This document shows positions 24,889 through 36,851 of a stretch of 64,000 nt of DNA, piece by piece (position 1 is the stretch's first letter; every line of letters begins with the position of its first letter). The stretch is from Mercurialis annua (taxonomy: Eukaryota; Streptophyta; Magnoliopsida; Malpighiales; Euphorbiaceae), in contig NC_065571.1 in assembly GCF_937616625.2 (NCBI RefSeq), forward strand, positions 57,211,651-57,275,650. Reading direction: 5' to 3'. The notes beneath the pieces were generated by a model. It was given only the letters and a program-made list of their open reading frames with translations. It had not been told where the DNA came from and ran no database searches. Made by a program: the position numbers and the translations under genes.

Positions 24889-25245
24889 TATATTATACGA
24901 TGAAGATGAAGGATATAGCAGCGGATGTCTACTTTACCAATAAACGCTTTTAAATAACCAAAAATTTATAAATTATATAACAACCAAAAATTTAATCTTC
25001 AATATCACGTATTTTCCTACAAGCTTCTGGTACTTTTTTTTGTCATAGGCTAAATATTATTAAATGAAGTGTGGGTATTTACAATATAAAGGTAATAATT
25101 TTTCATCATAATGAGTGAGTCATCCCAAAATCAAATAATGATATTGTAAAACAATCATCCAATAAAACTTTTCGACTATCAAATGAGTCACTCAAAAAAT
25201 TAAACTGAAAATATTTTTTACTTCAATTTCTTATCATCTATAAAG

Positions 25246-25385
25246 AAGAAGCCAATGTGGGCCTAACTTGAATGGCTAAAACGTCTCTAAGTGCATCGAA
25301 AGGTTGTGGGTTCGAATCACGCCTCGGTAACTAACAACTAACAATTGAGACTATAAGAATCGATTATCATCCGTGATAAAAAAAA
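25246..25385 (+). mobile_element. tRNA-derived SINE with poly-A tail
   Basis: A-box-like CCTAACTTGAATGG (about 25262-25275) and B box GGTTCGAATCAC (25309-25320) are followed by an unrelated body ending in GTGATAAAAAAAAA. The word ATCTATAAA flanks the element at about 25237-25245 and 25386-25394, a plausible target duplication. Confidence 0.72.
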
Positions 25386-26303
25386 ATCTATAAAAAAAAA
25401 TTAATTTTACATAAACACAATAACTCATTTAAAGATAAAAGACGTTGTAGTAACAACTTTTCCGTATGTGTCTAAATTTTTTGGTGATTTTGCCATAATT
25501 AAAAATGTCAAATATTAGCCAAAATAATAGAATTAGCCAATAAATATAGATCTATGGTTAGTTGGTTACTTTATTTGTAAAAAATATTTTAATTAATTTA
25601 TTTATCACCATCGGATGAAATTGATGAATTATACTAATTTTATCTAATAGGAAGTAGACCATAACAAAGTAATCATAAAAGAAAGCCATCATATGTTAAT
25701 ATTTATAATTTAAATGGGAGCTAAATTTCACGATGGGATCAATTTAATTATACATTTGCATCACGTTAACTATTTGAATGTATGAATTAAAAATAAAAAT
25801 CAAATGGATAACAGAAATATTCAAATATTTTCAGTTTTTTATAAATCTATTTGATTTTTCAATTTTGATCATTTTATAAGTTCAATTTACAAGTTAACAG
25901 TAAATCAAATTAAATTTTAAAAAATTGTTTCATTGGTTAATTTTTTAAAATTATATGTGTAAAAATTATAAAATTAAAGTGAAACAATGCATGGAAGTAT
26001 TCTTCTAATTCGTTATTAAAAATATAAAAAAATTGAGCGAAACTGACTAATATTACTATTGGATTTATAAAAAGTGAATATATTTGATTTTATTTGGGAC
26101 TATCAGGTTTAAAATAAAATGCATTATACACCTAAAAACAAGCTATAATTAAGAATACTAATTTCTGAAGAAAAAAAACTTTGATTTAGACACAAAAGAC
26201 TTTTCATTATTGTTAACTAATTTTTGAAAGTGACCAACCCAAATACATGCCAAGAAAAAACAATTCATAAAAGAACAGAAGAACACTTACAAGAAAAAGA
26301 AAA

Positions 26304-26720
26304 GGGTAATTGATCCTGAAGATCACTGAACTTTTGAGTTTTTTCATTTCAGTTACTAAACTATTTTTTTTCATTTTGATCACTGAACTTTCATTTTTTT
26401 TCATTTTGGTATTTCAGGCCAAAAATGCTTAGGTGGCAGCCGGAAATTGACATGTGACAACCGGATTTTACAAGTTTAATTTAATAATTTATCACATATA
26501 CATAATTTCACTTTGAAAATGAGTTTTTAGATTAAATAATGCATATATGGCAAGTTTTCAGGTTAAAACAAATAATTCCGGCTGCCACCTAAGCATTTTT
26601 GGCCGGAAAATACCAAAATGAAAAACAATGAAAGTTCAGTGATCAAAATGAAAAAAAAAATTGTTTAGTGACTGAAATGAAAAAATTCAAAAGTTCAGTT
26701 ATCTTCAGAATCAATTACCC
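26304..26720. mobile_element. 417-bp foldback MITE with exact 9-bp TSD
   Basis: The termini GGGTAATTGATCC and GAATCAATTACCC are inverted. Long arms follow (GATCACTGAACTTT against AAAGTTCAGTGATC; CCAAAAATGCTTAGGTGGCA against TGCCACCTAAGCATTTTTGG). The 9-bp word AAAAGAAAA flanks both sides (26295-26303 and 26721-26729). It is low-complexity but matches exactly. Confidence 0.82.
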
Positions 26721-27850
26721 AAAAGAAAAGGAAAAGTTCTAATCAACAGAAGATTCTAAAACCACTTTCTTTTGGGAAAAAATGTTTTTAGAAAAAAAAG
26801 TTCTCAAATTCAATGTATCAGATTCTAAATATGACTTATCAATCAATAATCATAACAATTTCGGTCATTAAATAAAAAAATAATAGTGATGATAATAATA
26901 ATAATAATAATTAAACAAAAAGATTTTATCTTTATAGAGTTGTACATTTCGCTTAAAATAAACCGATTTTATGAAAAATTTAATATATCAAATCAAATTG
27001 AATGAGTCGAGCTCGGTTATTTTTCAACTCGAATTGACTTTTTAATTTTATATGTATTAAAATTGAATTCAAACTTGTTTTACCATAAAAAAATGTAATT
27101 AAATCCAAAAAGGTTTGTTGTTTTAAATTCAAATCAAACCAAATTTATACGGCCCTATCTAAACATATTTCTAAGGTTGGAGTGCATATTTCATTTAACA
27201 GATTTTATTTTATAAAAATTAGAAATGTTTGAAGTTAAATTCAACCAGTCAAATTTGATTAATTATTTTTTAGATTTAATTTGTACCAAAGTTAAATTTA
27301 AACATTTTCATTATCAAAATTGAAATAAATAGAAAATTTAAAATTTAAGTCTGATTGCATTAATTTATTTGATTCAATGAATTGAGTTTGGTTGGATTTT
27401 TGTACACCCCTATCAAAAAGGAATCTCAACATATTTAACAATGATATCTTCTCATCCCACGTTGTTCTACCACATTATTCTAATTATATTAATCCTTCAA
27501 TAATTATTGTCAAAAATAATTATTAATTTCATTGGATGCAAAGTACAAAGTGGGTTTATATGTTGTAAAGCAAACAGCATCATCATCTTAACACATTGAT
27601 CTGGACAAGCTTTCCCCTTTTTCCTTGTAAAATTAAAAGAAATAATAAAAATAATAAATTATATTTATTTAATGTCTACATACATTAAAATCATTTGGTA
27701 TAGCTTTTATGTTTATATTTTGAAAAAAGTAAAAGCTAAAAGCTATTTAAAAAAATTAACTAAATAAGAAACCATTTTGAAAAAATTGTACTAAACATGA
27801 CGATTTTAGAAATATGTTATTACGCATATTCACTAAATAAATTCAAATAA

Positions 27851-28661
27851 AGAATCAATTCACCCCTTAACTCGATATGAAATATCAAAATGACACAAGT
27901 TCGTCAAACAGACAAAAAACTAGTAAGTGCGAAAATCGGTCAAAACACCATTCTGACACAAAAAAAATGAGTTAACTAATTAATCCAATTTTACTCTAAT
28001 TGATTTTAATTAAAATTTTAAGTAATCCTAATAATTAAAAATCTAATTAATAAAAAGCTAGGAACATTTTCTACCCTTTTTTAATTAAGTTTAAGTAATT
28101 CTAATTTATCATAATTAGACTGAATTAAATCACTAATTAACCAAATCAAATCTAATTTAAAATCGTAAACTCTAACAAGCCTTAGATGGACTGGAGGAGC
28201 CAAAGACCGAGAGAGAGATGGGGGAGAAGATGTGGAGGCAAGAAGAAGATGGTGATGAGGTGATGGCGGCGGTTAGATTTTTAGTTTCAAGGTTTTAATT
28301 TGTAGTTTATGGTTAGATAGGAGTATAAAGAAAAAATATAAAAATGTATACCAAAAAGATCAAAACAATCCATATATTTTAAATAAAATTCTAAATGATA
28401 TATGAAGTTTTAAAATTATATTGATTAAATAAATATTTAAAAATCATTAAACATTAAATTAACGAATGAGATAAATATTAAGAACTATTTTTAACTTTTT
28501 TTCATTTACTAATGGAGAGTGTGTTTTAAACACAGGAGTGAGGGTGGGGAAGGATATGATGGATCCGTTTTGATATAATTGTTGGTTTGTTTACCCTAAT
28601 TTTACAAAACTTGGACCATTTTGATATTTTATACCAAATTTAAGGGTGAATTGATCCTTTT
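27851..28661. mobile_element. 811-bp MITE-like element with exact 9-bp TSD
   Basis: The ends AATCAATTCACCCCTTAA and GGGTGAATTGATCC are inverted, with further arm pairing (GAAATATCAAAATGAC against ATTTTGATATTTTA). TTCAAATAA lies at 27842-27850 and 28662-28670. The core at 28170-28290 is locally GC-richer with GAGAGAGATGGGGGAGAAGA and GATGGCGGCGG, unlike the rest. The family also occurs at 14633-15450 with a different core. Confidence 0.75.
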
Positions 28662-29959
28662 TTCAAATAAACTCTAATGGCAACAATCTACCGTTTATAT
28701 TCATTTAATAATAAATTATATATCTTGAAAGAAGAAATCCTAACTACCATTCTTCAACTCTTTTCTTTCTTTCTTTCTTTCTTTTTTTGTTTCTTTATCA
28801 AATTGTTTTTGTAAACTGCTGATTATTTGAATATACAAATTAAAATATGAATTTCAGCATAATTTACAATTAGAATACAAACTTTAAACTTGATAATATT
28901 AGTTACCAACTTTTATTTTTTACCTATGTCGTCTTTCGATCATATTCATTTAAATATCAACTAATCAATTTGTAGTCTACAATAATCAGTAAGTGAAACA
29001 TACAGATTGCTAAATTGTAGTTCAAAAATCTCCAAAAATACAATTTTTGTTATTCGATTGACATTCTCTTTATATACGACATATTTTTAATATAATCTTT
29101 GATCAAGTTATACAAAAAGCATTGTCCATCCCTAATTCATTAATTTTTTGAATGAATTGAAAGCAATAAGGCATCACTTAATGGGCAGCACATGGAATGA
29201 AGATTAGGTTAGGTTTGTATTAAGAATTAAACAAGGGAGCAGACAAGAATCTTAACCCTGATCTACTTGCCTATAATAAGTGTTTAGAAACATTTATTTT
29301 GTAGCTAGGGATGGATCTGTTAATTAGCCCACATGTTAATTCCATAAACATTTGGATTTTTTGCTGTTCAATCACATATACTTTAACTACGTGTCTTAAC
29401 CCAACAACTTGGGACTGTTATGGCCAGATTATGTCTAATAATTTCTCAATTATTAGAATATATATAGCTGTAATGTATTTAAATTCTTGTTATTTATAAT
29501 TTTTGCCCACTTATTTATTTTAGTAATTATTTTAGTGATAATTATTAATATTTTTCAAACCGGATCGAACGATTACTTTTTTTAGATCTTTTTTTAGTCT
29601 TTGTAGGACGAAAGTAGTAACTAATTAATAACTGTAGTCGACTCATATAATGTTTAATTTTTTTTACTAAAAATTGCTATTAATAACTAACCAATTATTT
29701 ATTACTCTAGCCATGTTTTTTTATAGCTTGTCCCTGGTATATGTCTCTGATCCTCGAAGAAACAGGAAAACCGAACTCGAACTCGAAATTGAATTCACCG
29801 CATCGAATGAATATAAGATGAAAACAAGTTCATGCCACTCATAGAAACCGATGATTTCATGGAAAAAAAAAAATCGAAAAGAGCAAATTACAATTCATCC
29901 TCTGGTTCAAGAAATTATTGCAGGAATGCATCAACATCCCACCTTATTACATAGTTTGC

Positions 29960-32900
29960 TCATATTTGCAGAGCATCGGCAATGGATCCAGCAAGACTAA
30001 GAATCTCGAATGGAGCTTTATTCTCTATGGCTTTGACGGTGAAGGGGCATGAATCAGTGATCCAAAAATAGGCAAATGCTTCCTCTAAGCCTTTAGAAGA
30101 AATGAGAAAAGAAACAAACGGCATTTTGATCAAAAAATTGAATAATACAATTCCGCCGAGTAGAAATAAGAACGGGTAACTATGTTGTACATGAACGAAA
30201 ATGTTAAAACGGGAAATGCTGAAATTAAAAATGGCAAAATGATATTTCTTACAAAAATATGTTGTAAATAAGAGGGCTTAGGAAAAATGCTCCCAAGATT
30301 CAACAAGTTTTTGTGCAACAGAATGTGGAAGTGTATGAATAGCCAAAGGATCTTACCATTTTTTTTATGTGTAAAACGCTCCCAAGAGCGCTTAGGAAAA
30401 ACGCCATGGGTGACATATGCACTCACTTTTGCTGCACCATGAGCTGCCAATACTTTCTGGAAGAAAAGAAAAGGAAATATAAGATAATTATCTTATAAAG
30501 CCCGAAAATCTAAAAAGCCCGCCGACCCCGACCCGAACCCGGCCCATGAACAAGTCTAGTTCATAGTTAGTAACTTAGGAAAAAACAAAATGAGCAGGAA
30601 TATCAACTATTTACTTGTTGAAATACAAACATCCAAGATTGGATCTATATGTATAAATTCATTTGGAACAATGAGGTAATTCCTGACGAAACTCAACTCA
30701 GCCGAATTGTTAACTAATAGCTATCTCTCTATTAGTAGTCCGAATTAAAACTCCAAATTCTGATCCATCTAATTTTGGACTGTTTGTGTCAATGCATTTA
30801 ACATGGATCATAGTATCGACAGTGATGCAGCATAACACACAACATTTTAAGCAAAACAAAAAAAATTAAAATTGGAAAAGGAAGTATAAAACTAAAAGCA
30901 CAATGCAAATGAGCAGCTTTAATACTTAAAATTCAAAGCAACCAAGCTCTTGAGGGCTAGAGATATCTTTAGCAATATAATGGTATAAATTTGGCAATTC
31001 GTTTGACATACTTAGTGCTAAAAATAGCCATTCATTATCATAATTTACTCATTTCTGAATACAAAGTTGAAATCAACACATTTAAAATCTCTCTTTGACT
31101 CTCATTTTACAATTCCCAAATTCACGGAATGTAAAACAGAAATCATAAACATTTTTTTTTGTAGTTAATATCTTCATTCGTAGTTTTTAACAAACTCATT
31201 GAATACGCTCAGTTGAATCTTCGGACAATTAGCTAGAAAAGAATGAGAGGAACTTGATGAAACTTATAACCTTCAAGAAGTAACCATCAAGTTATTCTAT
31301 GACACTCGTTATCTGCCTCTCCTTGAACAGAAAATCAATGTTTGTTTTAAAAGCTAAAAAAAGCTTTGCGATATGAGACAAAGAAGTGACTAAATTCACA
31401 CCAACATATGTAATTCAATTAAATCCTTCAAAATCCATTAGCAGAATTTGATTATAGAAATAAAAAGTTTAGGAACAAAATACAAAAATCGTGGAATTCA
31501 TAAAAGTTGATGTCGAGAAGAAAAGCAATATGTTACAAGAAGCATATACCAACTGAACTGATTAATAGGAATGCATTACAAAAAATAATTAAAAGAACAT
31601 AAAATTGAAAAAGATGGTTTTATAGAAAATTAACCTGACACTCGATAAGGGTGCCTCCAGATTGCACCAAATCGTCAACAATGACCACATGACAACCATC
31701 AGGATTCCCCTCCTTTATTCGAACTATCCTCTTATCACCTTCACGGACCTTATTGCACACTACCTAAAAAACAACAGATGTAAATTTCCAAAACCATGTG
31801 ATAATTAGGACATGAAGATATTTTGTTTGTTAGACAAAAGTTTTGAACCCCGACCATGGGAAAATGATCCAACAGCTTGTGGAATCGTTTCCATGCTCCA
31901 TCATCCGGAAATGCTATAACAATCTAGAAAACATCCATAGTGATATGAAATTCATTAAGGAAATAAATCAGATAACCAGAAGGATCATTAGAACAACATA
32001 AACATTTTTAACAATGCAAGCAAACCTTATCAGCGTCTGGAAGCTGGTGAAGACGTTGCTTTAACAAGGGAATCCCAGTGTCAAACAAAGGCAAAACCTG
32101 GTCCCCAAAATAAAACCTTTCCTGCATTTACCAAAGACAATTTATGTTACTTGATATTGTAATCTGCTATAGCTATGTACAAATTCATTCCCAGTATATC
32201 ACTAAGGTCTAAAGACTTTAAACCTAGCTATATCTTAAAGGATCTTATGGCGTCAAATGTTTCTTTTTCCACAAGAGCAGACATTTTATTATGAGGAAAA
32301 TAAGGAGACAACCATGTGGATCCAAATCTAACACGCACAGACAATAAACAATACAAGAAAACACAACTTAAAAAGGAGAGACCTCTGATCTGCCTGCTAA
32401 ATGGTTAAAGATACTCCTTTAGAAGCTTCTGAAGAATAGCCAAATAGAAAAACCAAGAAAACCAAATTGCATAACAGACTAAAACAGGCAATCGTCTTTT
32501 GGGAAAGGACTCATCTACGACAATACTTTAACAAAGTTCTGGACAAAAAAGTTCATGTAATTTAAGCAAAAGATATGTTTTGTCCAAAGGAAAAGAATTT
32601 TGGCAACCTTTTATGGTGCCCTCTGGTACCAAAAATATTAAATATGATGTAAAAAATCAGTAAATGAGTAACTTTTCAGCAACTGATATGCTTAGATATA
32701 TGAAAACTCGTTTGGCCTTTCCTTGCTAAAAAGATGAAACATTATAAACACACATAAAATACAAAAATAAATGCAACCCAATTAATTTTTTAAAAAAAAA
32801 TCTAAGGAAAGGGAAATAAAATAACAAGATAAAAACCTGCAGAGCATGTATGTCGTAGATAACTAGACTAGTAGGGCCGCCCCTTGATATGGGAATATTT

Positions 32901-33951
32901 GATAAAATTCTCGCCATGGTAAATGCAGTTGCAACATCTCCCTCTTCTTCCATTCGCTCAAAGGAGCCAGTTGGAAAGAATGGCAAAACCAATGTAAAGG
33001 ATGCGACAAACAGCCGTGGGAGTGCATATATGACAGAGAGCTGTTCAAAAATGACTGCTGGGGAAGAAAAGGCCGCAAGGAAGGCAACATGCTGACCTCG
33101 CATATCTTGTGCATTGTTGATAAAAAGATTCGGAAACCCATCATCAAAATTCCTACATATATTTACAGACAAATATCAACACCAAGGTACTCAATGCCAA
33201 GCTACAGGTAAACTAGTAACGCGCAGGCATAATATGCAGCTGAAGTATTCGTTAAAACAAAGCAAAGAACATATCTTTACATCCGATAACAAAAAGACGG
33301 CTAAATCATTCGTCATTAAAAATCGGGAATTCCTAGCCTAGCCAGGAGGGTTCATGTGAACCATGCTTGCAAAGAGGCCACTATACTTAACTCTGCAATT
33401 CGTAGGTCGACGAAGAACCGGTTGAGCCAAGGATTTCACAAATTGTTGCAAACTCCAACCCGTTTTCTGACTACTAAATATGTTAATTCTTTGGTTAGAC
33501 TTCAAAGATTTTGCTACAAGTTCCAAAATTCTCAATCAAAATCTAATTCTTGAAATTCAATTATCCAACATCCTCTATTCAAGTAAACACATTTTACAGA
33601 AATACAACAATTATGAATCAAAAGAAACCAATCCCAACTCAACTAAGCTCGAATCTAAACCAACTACAAGACAATAAAAATAAATAACCAGCGAGTTACA
33701 GCTCCAATGGTATAAACGCTGAGTAGAAAACCGCTAAGTTCGTGGGTTCAATTCCTTCCACAAACATTTTCCCTCCCCAATTATATAAAAACAAAAGAAT
33801 ACCTCCAATTGATGGACTGAAGGTTGATAATGTCAGAGTGGGCAGCAACTTTAGTAGCAAGTTCTTCACATTCAGAGCAGTAAAAGAGATGAACTTGCGG
33901 CTTCTTATTATCATGTAGCTGCTTTTTTTGCATTTCTGTGTTCACTGCCAT
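29960..33951 (-). CDS. PRS4: Ribose-phosphate pyrophosphokinase (PRPP synthetase), PRS3/PRS4 type
   Basis: Makes PRPP from ribose-5-phosphate and ATP (EC 2.7.6.1) for purine, pyrimidine, His, Trp and NAD synthesis. Seven minus-strand exons (33951-33803, 33152-32837, 32121-32026, 31923-31855, 31763-31635, 30456-30357, 30090-29960) join in frame to 329 aa, close to the roughly 337 aa I recall for Arabidopsis PRS4. Visible blocks are [20 protein letters not shown] in the N-terminal domain, [12 protein letters not shown], and the PRPP-binding loop [15 protein letters not shown], where plant class II enzymes read VQSGGT. The C-terminus is [12 protein letters not shown]. There is no transit peptide: the protein starts [11 protein letters not shown] and goes straight into the fold, so a cytosolic location is expected, as for the class II, phosphate-independent group. 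Intron 1 holds a SINE-like sequence. The symbol follows closest memory; PRS3 is the alternative. Confidence 0.93.
33685..33790 (+). mobile_element. SINE-like sequence in PRS4 intron 1
   Basis: A-box-like GTTACAGCTCCAATGG (about 33695-33710) and B box GGTTCAATTCC (33745-33755) are followed by TTCCACAAACATTTTCCCTC and an A-rich end. The 3' part resembles the fragment at 53060-53135, suggesting one SINE family. It is antisense to the host gene. Confidence 0.55.
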
Positions 33952-34163
33952 CTTTTTTTATTACTGCGGCTTTAGAAAAGCCTCTAATTTAAAGAAATTT
34001 AAGTTTTAGATTATGGGTATCTCGGGGAGCTGAAAAATAAAGGGTTTCTTGGGTTTCCGGTGACGGAAGCTGCTGTTTTTATTTGTCAGTCGTCGACCCT
34101 TTATATATATGTTTCCGATGGAGGGCTTCGGCAAATATACTCGGTGTCCTTTCTGATTTATTA

Positions 34164-34537
34164 GGCTTAATCACCAAAAAAAAATACCACTTTTTAGCCC
34201 TTTTTCAGTTGCATCCTGACGTTGTAATTTTGTCAGTTACACCTTAATTTGCACATTTGAATTTCAATTCCACCTTTAAAATTAAATTGGACTCTTTTTC
34301 ACTCGGAAAAAATTCATAAAAACCCTTATATAATATTTGTTTGAACTCTTTTTCACACAAAAAGTTAAAAATGGATGACTTATTTTAACTTTTTTCAAAT
34401 GAAGAAGAGATCAATTTAGCACTTAAGGATAGAATTAAAAACCAAAGGTGCGAATTAGGGTGCAACTGACAAAATTACAACGTCAGAATGCATTTGAAAA
34501 GGGGTTAAAAGGTGGGATTTTTTTTAGTGATTAAGCC
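34164..34537. mobile_element. 374-bp foldback MITE upstream of PRS4
   Basis: The ends GGCTTAATCACCAAAAAAAA and the complement of TTTTTTAGTGATTAAGCC are inverted. Arms continue with GCATCCTGACGTTGTAATTT against AAATTACAACGTCAGAATGC. Flanks share the 7-bp word TTTATTA (34157-34163 and 34538-34544); a full 9-bp match is not seen. It lies about 0.2 kb upstream of the PRS4 start codon. Confidence 0.72.
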
Positions 34538-35504
34538 TTTATTATATATCACTTACTTTAATATATACTATTATGTCAAAAAAATAGATTATTGAACGTA
34601 TTTTTTTAAATTAACAATTGACTAATAGATTAATTAAAGATTTATTTTAGTAAAATAATGGTTTAGCATTTTCTTAAAATATTATAGTCTAATTAGTATA
34701 TATTTTAAATTTTAAGAGAAAATGTTTTTGACAGTTTTTTAATTAGTTCAATTAAGAAATAAAAGATTTTATTAATTTCTTTTATTTTTGATAATTAAAA
34801 GAAAGAGAGAGTGCGTTTTTGTGAGAATTTGAACCTATAATTTAATAAAAAAATTGTATGACGCTTATAATTTATATGATTGGAGCTATAAAGGATACAG
34901 ATTTTAATGAAGAAAATAAATAAAATAATAGTGTTTTGAACAATTAGCACGTTTTTCTTTTGCCATATGTTTATCTTCATCTACAAATTTGTCCTTTTCA
35001 ACCTAAAAAGTTGGTAGATTTGAATGTTTAAACCAGTGATTTAGTGTTGTAAAAATGAGCCGGCCGATTCGGTCGGTCTTAATAAGCAAAATTAGCTGCT
35101 AATTTGATTGGAACGAAGGAAATAATAAAACAAAATTGAGGCAGTTTAGATTTTTGATCGGTCTAGTCCAAATTCAGAAATATCAAACTGATAAAAAAAA
35201 AGTAAAACATTTAATAAAAATAAAATATCTATTAAACCGATTTCATAGATCAAACCATAAACCGGTGGTCTATGTGATTCGATCAAGGTGCCGACCAATA
35301 ATTTAAAATAAGAGAATTTTTCACCCATTTTCAATATGATCAGCCCACCTTTTTTTGAGGGAATTTTTACCCATTTTAAATATGATCAGCCCACCTTTTT
35401 TAAAAGATATCAGCAATCAGCCCACTTTATTTGTACACTCAGAAATGTGAACATGTGATTCGAATAAATATATAACAAAATAATAAATTTGTAATTTTGA
35501 CCTT

Positions 35505-35953
35505 TAAAATAGCGAGTTTTTTTTTATCAAAGAATAATATATTAAGACAATAAAGGGATTACAACCTAAATCGTTAAAGTACACCATAGATCAAAATTAC
35601 AAAAAAGTCAAACACAACCTGAAACACTATAATCGATCTACGAAATGAAACGAGACAACAATAGAAATCTAAAACACTATTTCTATTTAATGATTTAAAA
35701 AACATAAACTGGATCAAAACACACGAAAATCACACAAAAGATCAAAGAACATATCAATTTATTCAAAAAAAAAAAAAAACAAACACAAAGCAAGAAACGA
35801 GCTGGGAGGACGATGATTTCCGACTAGAAACCGAGAATCACCGTCTCCTGCGCTCGAAACCGATCAAAGTCGAATTTTCTTTCTCTAATTTTTTTTCTCT
35901 CTCTAAAAGAGATAAGGATCACCGCGACCAAGTTAATCTAAAATAGCGAGTTT
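35505..35953 (-). mobile_element. LINE-like retroposon with 15-bp target duplication
   Basis: TAAAATAGCGAGTTT occurs at 35505-35519 and exactly at 35939-35953. Between them (35520-35938) the plus strand starts with a T-run then ATCAAAGAATAATATATTAAG. Read on the minus strand the insert therefore ends in TATTCTTTGATAAAAAA, as plant LINE tails do. The 419-bp insert has a T/pyrimidine-rich head and no coding frame. It may be a 5'-truncated or internally deleted LINE, or a retrocopied non-coding RNA. Confidence 0.78.
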
Positions 35954-36851
35954 AATTAAAAAAATTACATCGTAAAAAGTCGTATGCTACAAATATTTTA
36001 AAATATTCAATTTCATTGGTGAAATAGTAAAATAACCTTTTTATACATGAATAAAGTATAATTAGTTGTTTAATTATTCTTTTGTTACAAATTAATACAA
36101 ATACAAATAAACTAATAAATTAACTCATTTTTTTAAAAAAATTGATATAAAAAAATTATTTATTAAATAATTAAAAATTATAACATATTCATTTTTTAAA
36201 TATTTGTATTTATTTTCAAACTGAAATAAATTAAACGACTAAATTTTATTAAAAGTTATTTTATTCATAGATTTTAAATGTTCTTTATCTTCGTTTTAGA
36301 TTTCAAGAAGAGGGGATTGGAGATTATGAATTTACAAAGAGAAATTGGAGATTTTTGATAAGTTGGTCGTTTTTAAGTGATGATGTTAATTTTTGTGTGT
36401 TTTAATGCTCGGGTATAATAGTTGTTTCTAATTACATGCGGATGAGTTTTTTCTGTGTATTGTTGACACTTCATTCATACGTAGGGAGCAACAAAGTGGA
36501 GCTTTTGTTAACGTTGTTAGATCAAGGCACCGGAGTAGCCTCGATTTAAAACGTTAAATGCATAAAAATTCAAAACGAGCCTATAGTTGTTCCCCGCTAT
36601 AAACTGCAGGGGCATATTTGTCCCTTTTTCCATTTATATTAGTGGACTAATTAAGCAAGAAAGCTAATTTTGGGCTTGATTGCTACCATGAAGAAGTTCA
36701 GAGGACGAATTAAAAATTAAACCATGGCAAGCTAGTTTAGGGATACGCCTGACTTGCTAGAGACAAAGCGACAATCCTCGCCGCCGTATTGCTTCTTGCT
36801 CTCGCCATTCTAGCTTCTGGTAAGCATTTGAAATTACTCGCCCCCAATTCA

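Larger units (their letters stand above)
23461..29959. other. Gene-free 6.5-kb region filled with MITEs and decayed repeats
   Basis: No protein-coding gene is supported. Besides the elements listed separately (24578-24888, 25246-25385, 26304-26720, 27851-28661), 24173-24300 contains CGGTTCGGTTCGG words typical of decayed hAT-like MITEs. A TTTC microsatellite lies at about 28762-28790. The remaining sequence is AT-rich, without recognisable signals. Confidence 0.5.
33952..36851. other. Intergenic region between divergent PRS4 and PPR-SMR genes
   Basis: It contains the shared upstream space of the two genes. A MITE (34164-34537) and a LINE-like insertion (35520-35938) are listed separately, and the rest is AT-rich. 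Directly upstream of the PPR-SMR gene (about 36669) there is TGGGCT, a site II-like word common in promoters of organelle-related plant genes. A four-codon-scale upstream ATG (36723) ends at once. Confidence 0.45.

Noticed and set aside
28762..28790. TTTC microsatellite
   Set aside because: Ordinary simple repeat with no further significance.
36789..36851. Upstream extension of the PPR-SMR frame starting at TTG
   Set aside because: No ATG in the extension; plant nuclear genes start at ATG, so 36852 is used.
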